Part shown: positions 5,782 through 10,077 of the stretch, in pieces
How positions within the stretch are numbered: the first letter of the stretch is position 1
Layout: every line of letters begins with the position of its first letter
Origin: JAHEEL01 sp034660035
Lineage (GTDB): Bacteria > Actinomycetota > Acidimicrobiia > Spongiisociales > UBA5794
Direction of reading: 5' to 3'
Length of the DNA stretch: 10,077 nt
Assembly: GCA_034660035.1 (NCBI GenBank)
Contig: JAYEIJ010000130.1
Span: 1-10,077, forward strand
Notes under the pieces: generated by a model
Database searches by the model: none
What the model saw: the letters and a program-made list of their open reading frames with translations, nothing else
What the model was told of the DNA's origin: nothing
Program-made: the position numbers and the translations under genes

Positions 5782-7119
5782 GTGGACGACATTACCCATC
5801 GGAGCACGCCAGAGGGGCCGGAATCTCAGCCGGCGGACTCAGCACAGGGGTCGTATCTGACCCCTTGGAGCGTGCCGCCCGCCGGAGCGCCGCAAACCCC
5901 CGAACCCCCGCAGCATCAGACTCCCGAGACAGATAGCCGCGGCCACGTCTCGACCGGTGTCGTGGCGTTCATCTCCGCCGTCCTCGGTGCCGCTGCGGTC
6001 GTCGGCATCCTCGCTCTCCTCGGTTTGTTCTCAACCGTCACGACCCAGACCGTGTCACCGCCCGCCGACACGGCCGCTTCCCCGGTCACCACCGTGATCC
6101 GGCAAGTCACGAACGAGATCATCACCAATGGCGGAGACATCAACGTCGCCGAGGCCATCGCCGCCAAGGTCCTTCCATCCGTCGTGACCGTCGAGGTGGG
6201 TGAACTTGGAGAGAGCGACGTCGGAGAGAGCGTCCTGACCCTCACCGGCAGCGGCTCAGGGGTCATCCTGCAAGACGGGTTCATCGTCACCAACCACCAC
6301 GTCATCGCGGACACGAACGTAAGCCGGATCGTTCTTCAGGACGGACGGACCTACGACACCGAGGTCGTCGGCTCCGATGCGCATACGGACCTCGCCGTGC
6401 TCAAGGTCGACATCGAGGATCTTCCCCCGATCGACTTCGGCTCCACGGACGACGTGACCGTCGGCCAATTCGCCGTCGCGGTCGGGAACCCGCTCGGCCA
6501 GGTCGGTGGCGCTTCCCTCACCACCGGTGTTATCTCAGCACTCTCCCGCACGGTTCAGTTCGGCGACCAGGACAACCTCTACGGCATGCTCCAGACGGAT
6601 GCGCCCATCACATCGGGATCGAGCGGAGGCGCCCTCGTGGATGCCGAGGGAGACCTCATCGGGATCACCTCTGCGATCGGCGTGGGCCGCGGAGGCGCCG
6701 AGGGCATCGGATATGCCATTCCCGTCGAACTCGTGCAGCGCATCACGGATGAGATCATCGAGACGGGTGCAGTCCGCCACAGCTTCATCGGCATCTACGG
6801 CGCCGACTACGTCGAGATGGCAGACGATGGCGCTCTCACCCCATCCGGCGCCGAGATCGCTCGCCTCTGGGATGGCGATGAGGGATCTGCGGCCGAAGAT
6901 GCGGGCTTCGTGGCCGAAGACGTCATAGTCTCGGTCGAGGGGGCCACGATCACGACGATGGAGGATCTCGTCGTCGAGTTACGCCTCCATCACGTGGGTG
7001 ACGAGATCAAGGTCACCGTATTGCGGAATGGAGAGTCGATCACCGCTGCTCTGATTCTGGATGAGCGGCCGGAGGATCCTGCACCGATCGTCGACGAGGA
7101 GACGTCCGGTGACGAGTGA
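5782..7119 (+). CDS. Membrane-anchored HtrA/DegP-type serine protease with PDZ domain
   Basis: Degrades or refolds damaged proteins on the outer face of the membrane. The 445-residue product has a Pro/Gln-rich cytoplasmic tail (1-56), one membrane helix (about 57-83), a Thr/Ser-rich spacer, a trypsin-like domain (about 122-325) and a PDZ domain (about 335-427). The triad is His173 in TNHHVI, Asp203 in HTDLAVLKV and Ser281 in TSGSSGGAL; the last is unusual, since the family normally has NPGNSGGPL, but the catalytic serine and following glycines are intact. AVAVGNPLG (231-239) and GIGYAIPVELV (308-318) are family motifs. The architecture is that of actinobacterial HtrA/PepD proteases. GTG at 5782 is the start, supported by a -10 box 7 nt upstream rather than a ribosome site. 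Its stop overlaps the next gene by 11 bp. Actinobacterial htrA genes often follow a two-component system; a response regulator gene is present but 2.8 kb away on the other strand. Confidence 0.92.
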   Translation: MDDITHRSTPEGPESQPADSAQGSYLTPWSVPPAGAPQTPEPPQHQTPETDSRGHVSTGVVAFISAVLGAAAVVGILALLGLFSTVTTQTVSPPADTAASPVTTVIRQVTNEIITNGGDINVAEAIAAKVLPSVVTVEVGELGESDVGESVLTLTGSGSGVILQDGFIVTNHHVIADTNVSRIVLQDGRTYDTEVVGSDAHTDLAVLKVDIEDLPPIDFGSTDDVTVGQFAVAVGNPLGQVGGASLTTGVISALSRTVQFGDQDNLYGMLQTDAPITSGSSGGALVDAEGDLIGITSAIGVGRGGAEGIGYAIPVELVQRITDEIIETGAVRHSFIGIYGADYVEMADDGALTPSGAEIARLWDGDEGSAAEDAGFVAEDVIVSVEGATITTMEDLVVELRLHHVGDEIKVTVLRNGESITAALILDERPEDPAPIVDEETSGDE

Positions 7120-8254
7120 CATTCCGTTCAGCGGCGACGGCGATGACCTTTTCGCCCAGATGTTCCGCATGTTCCAGTCGTCGGGACCGGTCAACTGGAA
7201 ACTCGCTCGAGAGCTGACGAAGAATCTCGCCGGTGAGCGCGAACCGATCGAACCCGACATCGCAGAGGAGTACAGGGAACTCGCTCAACTGGCCGAGTTG
7301 CGGATCCAAGCCACGGCGGACCTGCCGGCACCGTCTCCCGGTGAACTCAATCCCACCGATCGAGCAACGTGGGCGCTGGAGAACGAGCAAGCCTTCCGCA
7401 TCCTCATCGAACCCCTCGGCGAGAAGCTCACCGGTGGCTTCGCCGGACTCCCCGGCGCCGAATCCCTCGGCCAGATGGGAGCGATGCTCCAGCCCCTCGG
7501 GCCGGCGCTTCTCGGCATGCAGGCCGGAACGATGGTCGGGTTCATGGCACACCGGATTCTGGGGCAGTTCGACACGGGTATCCCCGCTATCGACCAGGAC
7601 CAGCCGTACCTGATCGTCCCGAACGTCGAAGCATTCGCGTTCGAGGCGGAGGTCGACGCGCGCCAGATCCGCTTGTGGGCAGCGCTCCACGAGATGCTCT
7701 TCCATCGACTCATGGAGATCGAGTGGCTTCGGGGCCATTTCGTATCCGTGGTCGAAGCCTTCTACGAGACCGTCGAGCTCGACCTGTCCGACGTCATGGG
7801 GCAGATCGGTGCGCTCGAGGATCCGGACCGGATCCGTGACCTGCTCGGTGAGGAAGGAACCTCGACCCCTGCCCTCTTGAAGGGCACGTCCGATCCGGGT
7901 CGCCTGGCGGCGATCCAATCGTTCACCGCCTACATCGAGGGCTACGGCGACTACGTGGTTCGCAAGGCAGGAGCCGAAGTTCTGCCGGATCTCGAACGAA
8001 TCGAGACGGCGAACGCCCGACGACGATCCGAGCCCGACCAGACTGAGCAGTCGCTTCAGCAAGTGGTCGGTCTCGAACTTCAGCGGTACCGCGCCGGTGA
8101 CGCAGCAGCGTTCTGCATCGAGGTCGAAGAGCGATGGGGTGAACCGGCCCTCGACCGCGTGTGGGAGCAGCCTGAGAATCTCCCGAACCTGGCAGAGTTG
8201 ACCGACCCGGTGGGTTGGGCGGCCAGAGTGATGATGGACCAGTTCGAGTTGTGA
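7109..8254 (+). CDS. Zincin-like protein of the DUF2342/Zincin_2 family, with altered HExxH motif
   Basis: Predicted metallopeptidase-like protein of 381 residues, a family found mostly in actinobacteria and little studied. Family features are a Gly/Met-rich stretch GAMLQPLGPALLGMQAG (124-140), YLIVPNVEAFA (167-177), the metal-site helix at LHEMLFHRLMEIEWLRGHF (193-211), EGYGDYVV (277-284), and the C-terminal pattern LQRYRAGDAAAFC (324-336) ... RVWEQPENLPNLAEL (350-364) ... DPVGWAARV (366-374). The motif is HEMLFH (194-199): the second histidine sits one position later than in HExxH, so zinc binding and activity are in doubt. No signal peptide or membrane helix is seen, so it is likely cytosolic. 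GTG at 7109 has an excellent GAGGAGA ribosome site 6 nt upstream and overlaps the protease stop by 11 bp, so the two are probably co-translated. The heptamer array begins directly after its stop codon. Confidence 0.85.
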   Translation: MTSDIPFSGDGDDLFAQMFRMFQSSGPVNWKLARELTKNLAGEREPIEPDIAEEYRELAQLAELRIQATADLPAPSPGELNPTDRATWALENEQAFRILIEPLGEKLTGGFAGLPGAESLGQMGAMLQPLGPALLGMQAGTMVGFMAHRILGQFDTGIPAIDQDQPYLIVPNVEAFAFEAEVDARQIRLWAALHEMLFHRLMEIEWLRGHFVSVVEAFYETVELDLSDVMGQIGALEDPDRIRDLLGEEGTSTPALLKGTSDPGRLAAIQSFTAYIEGYGDYVVRKAGAEVLPDLERIETANARRRSEPDQTEQSLQQVVGLELQRYRAGDAAAFCIEVEERWGEPALDRVWEQPENLPNLAELTDPVGWAARVMMDQFEL

Positions 8255-8302
8255 GACGACAGACAACAGACGACAGACAACAAACGACAGACGACAGACG
8301 AC
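8255..8302 (+). repeat. Heptamer tandem array, left arm (unit GACRACA)
   Basis: Six full 7-nt units plus six bases follow the zincin stop codon without a gap: GACGACA, GACAACA, GACGACA, GACAACA, AACGACA, GACGACA, GACGAC. The fourth base alternates G/A, and one unit begins with A. The reverse complement of the neighbouring right arm is GACTACA, so the two arms can pair except for one mismatch per unit. This and the right arm occupy much of the 138-nt gap before the peroxiredoxin gene. Confidence 0.9.
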
Positions 8303-8317
8303 CGGGCCTGGCTGTGG

Positions 8318-8343
8318 TCTGTAGTCTGTAGTCTGTAGTCCGT
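8318..8343 (+). repeat. Heptamer tandem array, right arm (unit TCTGTAG)
   Basis: Three units TCTGTAG (8318-8338) and a partial fourth, TCCGT. A 15-nt spacer (8303-8317) separates it from the left arm. Pairing between the arms would give runs of 6 bp with single mismatches, an imperfect hairpin downstream of the zincin gene. Each unit carries TAG, at 8322, 8329 and 8336, thus one stop in each plus-strand frame. The change to TCCGT in the last unit matches the unit of the array at 9791. After it, 8344-8379 holds nothing firm apart from a TTGACG at 8348. Confidence 0.88.
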
Positions 8344-8392
8344 CACCTTGACGCACAGAACTCGACAACACACCTACGTAGGGGGTCCTCCC

Positions 8393-8854
8393 ATGTCCGC
8401 CACCGTTGGTTCTCTCGCCCCTTCGTTCTCTCTCACCGACCAGGACCGGAACACGGTCACGCTCGATGATCTCAAGGGCACGAAGACCCTGATCGTCTTC
8501 ATCCCGTTCCCGTTCACCGGCATCTGCGACGATGAGAGTTGCGCGATCCGTGATCAACTGGCGACGCTCAATGGCCTCGATGCCAATGTCGTCGTCATCA
8601 CCTGCCACGCCGTACCGGTCGCCAAGAAGTGGTCCGACGAGAACGGCTTCACCTTCCCGGTCCTCTCCGACTTCTGGCCCCACGGCGCCGTCGCCACCGC
8701 CTACGGCGCGTTCAACGGAGCCGTGGGTGGAGCGAACCGGATGACGTTCGTTCTCGATGCCGACGGGATCGTTCGCACCGTCATCGACAGCGGTGCGCTC
8801 AGCATCGGCCGCGAGTTCGACGAGTACGTGACGGCCCTCGGCGAGATCGGTTAG
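8393..8854 (+). CDS. ahpE: AhpE-like peroxiredoxin with a PrxQ-type second cysteine
   Basis: Reduces hydrogen peroxide and organic or peroxynitrite-type peroxides in the cytoplasm with a reactive thiol. The 153-residue product follows mycobacterial AhpE closely: the active-site PxxxTxxC is P38, T42, C45 in PFPFTGIC; FTFPVLSDFWPHGAVATAYG (86-105) and GANRMTFV (113-120) with Arg116 are characteristic. Cys50 lies five residues after Cys45 (CDDESC), the spacing of the resolving cysteine in BCP/PrxQ proteins. A third Cys is at 71. Mycobacterial AhpE, as I recall it, has a single active cysteine in this region, so this protein may form an intramolecular disulfide and use thioredoxin. The ATG at 8393 has AGGGGG 7 nt upstream; the frame extends earlier to 8348 but without a ribosome site and with no similarity. 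The membrane protein gene follows 21 nt downstream, so the two may be one unit. Confidence 0.92.
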   Translation: MSATVGSLAPSFSLTDQDRNTVTLDDLKGTKTLIVFIPFPFTGICDDESCAIRDQLATLNGLDANVVVITCHAVPVAKKWSDENGFTFPVLSDFWPHGAVATAYGAFNGAVGGANRMTFVLDADGIVRTVIDSGALSIGREFDEYVTALGEIG

Positions 8855-8875
8855 AACACCCACCCGGGGAGATCA

Positions 8876-9811
8876 ATGAGCGAGGATCCTCAAGAGCAGA
8901 TCGAACGACGAGAGAAGACCCCGGTCGTCATTGCGATCACACTCGCTGTGATCGCGGCCATCCTCGTATCGATCGCCGTCGATACGTACTGGCTCCACGA
9001 CCGGATCTTCGACTCCGAGCACTTCGTCGAGAGCCTCGCTCCCCTCCCGAAGGATCCGGCCATCTCGACCGCGATCGCGGTGCACGCGGCCGAGGCACTC
9101 GATCAAGGAACGGCGATTGAGCAACGCGTGGCCGAAGCGCTCCCGGAGAAACTCGGATTCCTCACGCCGAAATTCGTCGAGTTCACGCAGGAGTTCGTCC
9201 TCGAGACAACGAAGCAACTCGTCGAGTCCGACGCGTTCGCGAAGGTGTGGACGGCCGGGCTCAGAACGATGCATGCGACATTCGTCGGTGTTCTCCAGGG
9301 GGACGTCGCTACGACCGAGAGCGGGGATATCGGAATCGATCTCGACGGAGCAGCCGGCCTCGTGGTTGATCGTCTCGAAGAGCGCGGCGTTGATCTCTTC
9401 GCCGATGTCGAGACTTCTCTCGGCGAGATCGTCCTGATCCAGGCCGATCTGCTCGCGGCACCACGCACGATCATCGGCGTGTTCCACACCGCGGTGTGGG
9501 TGTTTCCGCTCGCTGCGCTGATCCTGATCGGGATCGCCGTCTTCATCGATCGCGATCGGTTCCGGCCGATCCAGTGGTTCGGCTTCGGATCCGCCGTCAC
9601 GATCCTCCTCAGTCTTGCCCTGCTGCGCGGTGCGGTGAACGCTGCAGGAACCACGATCGAGAGCGACGTAGACCGCGCCGCAGCCGACGCCATCTGGAAC
9701 GCCCTCCTCGACGGCTACGTCCGCCTCAGCGTCATTGTTGGTCTCGCGATGCTCGCCGTTGGCCTCGGTGCATGGTGGTGGCGTCGTCAGTCCGTAGTCC
9801 GTAGTCCGTAG
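8876..9811 (+). CDS. Uncharacterised four-TM membrane protein
   Basis: A 311-residue integral membrane protein; I recognise the layout from uncharacterised actinobacterial proteins but know no function. One helix at 16-36 is followed by a region of about 165 residues predicted outside the membrane. This begins WLHDRIFDSEHFVESLAPLPKDPAIS in outline, a pattern (start of a domain with PLAxDPA-like motif at 55-62) typical of that group. Three helices follow at about 205-225, 236-254 and 283-302, with a short loop rich in Asp and Ala at 255-280. The Trp-rich end AWWWRRQ is followed by SVVRSP and the stop, all encoded by the heptamer array. GGGGAG lies 4 nt before the ATG. The extracellular part is acidic and helical, with no catalytic motif seen. 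It lies 21 nt after the peroxiredoxin gene. What it does in peroxide or envelope stress, if anything, is unknown. Confidence 0.85.
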   Translation: MSEDPQEQIERREKTPVVIAITLAVIAAILVSIAVDTYWLHDRIFDSEHFVESLAPLPKDPAISTAIAVHAAEALDQGTAIEQRVAEALPEKLGFLTPKFVEFTQEFVLETTKQLVESDAFAKVWTAGLRTMHATFVGVLQGDVATTESGDIGIDLDGAAGLVVDRLEERGVDLFADVETSLGEIVLIQADLLAAPRTIIGVFHTAVWVFPLAALILIGIAVFIDRDRFRPIQWFGFGSAVTILLSLALLRGAVNAAGTTIESDVDRAAADAIWNALLDGYVRLSVIVGLAMLAVGLGAWWWRRQSVVRSP

Positions 9812-9815
9812 TCCG
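9791..9815 (+). repeat. Heptamer tandem array at the end of the membrane-protein gene (unit TCCGTAG)
   Basis: Three full units and a partial fourth (TCCGG). It encodes the last residues of the membrane protein and provides its stop codon (TAG at 9809). TAG also falls at 9795 and 9802, so the three units close all three plus-strand frames. The unit differs by one base from the array at 8318-8338 (TCTGTAG). The origin is unknown; slippage or insertion of a dispersed repeat would both explain it. Confidence 0.88.
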
Positions 9816-9842
9816 GTATCCGGCGAAGATCGTCCCTTCTTG

Positions 9843-9894
9843 CTGGCTGCTGGCAGCTGGCAGCTCGCAGCTCGCAGCTCGCAGCTCGCAACTG
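9843..9894 (+). repeat. Heptamer tandem array between convergent genes (unit CTSGCAG)
   Basis: Seven units: CTGGCTG, CTGGCAG, CTGGCAG, then CTCGCAG three times and CTCGCAA, followed by CTG. AGCT recurs every 7 nt across the array, which makes it partly self-complementary. The array lies between the stop of the membrane protein (plus) and the stop of the response regulator (minus), so transcription from both sides converges on it. The unit differs from TCYGTAG, but the length is the same. It could work as a bidirectional end structure; no T-runs are present. Confidence 0.88.
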
Positions 9895-9898
9895 AGAC

Positions 9899-10077
9899 TT
9901 ACTCCTCGAGCCGATATCCGACGCCGCGAACCGTCTCGATGGTGGGAGAGCCTTCTACCTGCTCGAGTTTCCTCCTGAGGCGACGAATGTGCTGGTCCAG
10001 TGTCTTCGAGTCGGTCCAGGTGATGCCCCAGATCTCGTCGAGCAGTCGATCACGGGGCACGATCCGCCCCCGTTCGA
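9899..10077 (-). CDS. OmpR/PhoB-type response regulator, C-terminal winged helix (partial)
   Basis: DNA-binding end of a two-component response regulator; only the last 58 residues are in the window. The frame reads ERGRIVPRDRLLDEIWGI, then DSKTLDQHIRRLRRKLE and ETVRGVGYRLEE before the TAA. This is the usual order of the winged-helix domain: the helix around LLDEIWG, the recognition helix SKTLDQHIRRLRRKLE, and the wing RGVGYRLE. The receiver domain and the gene start lie beyond the right edge, so no regulated target can be named. Its gene ends 4 nt from the third heptamer array and converges with the membrane-protein gene. A sensor kinase may adjoin on the other side. OmpR-family assignment is firm. 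Confidence 0.93.
   Translation of the reverse strand, partial: ERGRIVPRDRLLDEIWGITWTDSKTLDQHIRRLRRKLEQVEGSPTIETVRGVGYRLEE

Noticed and set aside
8255..8343. CRISPR array
   Set aside because: The period is 7 nt with no unique spacers; it is a microsatellite-like array.
8348..8380. TTGACG (8348) with TACGTA (8375) as a promoter for the peroxiredoxin gene
   Set aside because: The 21-nt spacing is too long and the second element lacks the final T; the gene may be read from upstream.
7040..8863. Open frame of about 600 codons on the minus strand across the zincin gene, heptamer arrays and peroxiredoxin gene
   Set aside because: It runs through three unrelated features, has no recognisable domain, and the plus strand genes are clear with good ribosome sites.

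Overview
The window looks like chromosomal DNA of a high-GC actinobacterium, plausibly of the Acidimicrobiia/Ilumatobacter type. The support is GC-rich coding, GTG starts, tight ATGA-type gene overlaps, a zincin of the mostly actinobacterial DUF2342/Zincin_2 family, an AhpE-type peroxiredoxin, and a four-TM membrane protein of a kind common in actinobacteria. The phylum is an inference from gene content; nothing here fixes the genus.

Left part (1-4521, minus strand): an operon read right to left, acyl-CoA synthetase -> livH -> livM -> substrate-binding lipoprotein (cut by the left edge). The first three genes overlap by ATGA. The lipoprotein gene follows a 54-nt gap holding a hairpin. The livG/livF-type ATPases are not in the window. 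Placement of the acyl-CoA ligase first suggests the transporter imports a carboxylic acid that is then CoA-activated, rather than only branched-chain amino acids. The 194-nt leader (4522-4715) is rich in palindromes: a perfect 13-bp inverted repeat framing a 9-bp one, and a 7-bp one next to them.

Middle (4716-5769, minus strand): moaE (molybdopterin synthase large subunit) followed by a small HEAT-repeat protein whose start codon is unclear.

Right part (5782-9811, plus strand): a membrane-anchored HtrA-type serine protease, apparently from a leaderless promoter lying against the moaE start codon, overlapping a zincin-like gene by 11 bp. Then come an AhpE-like peroxiredoxin with an extra PrxQ-like cysteine, and a four-TM membrane protein. 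The theme is envelope protein quality control and peroxide defence, but a shared role is only inferred. At the right edge is the C-terminal winged helix of an OmpR/PhoB-type response regulator on the minus strand.

The least ordinary signal is a set of 7-nt tandem repeat arrays at gene ends (8255-8343, 9791-9815, 9843-9894). Two of them share the unit TCYGTAG, which places TAG stops in all three plus-strand frames; one of these supplies the C-terminus and stop codon of the membrane protein. Most of the rest is ordinary housekeeping sequence. I do not see a defence system, mobile element, CRISPR array or RNA gene.
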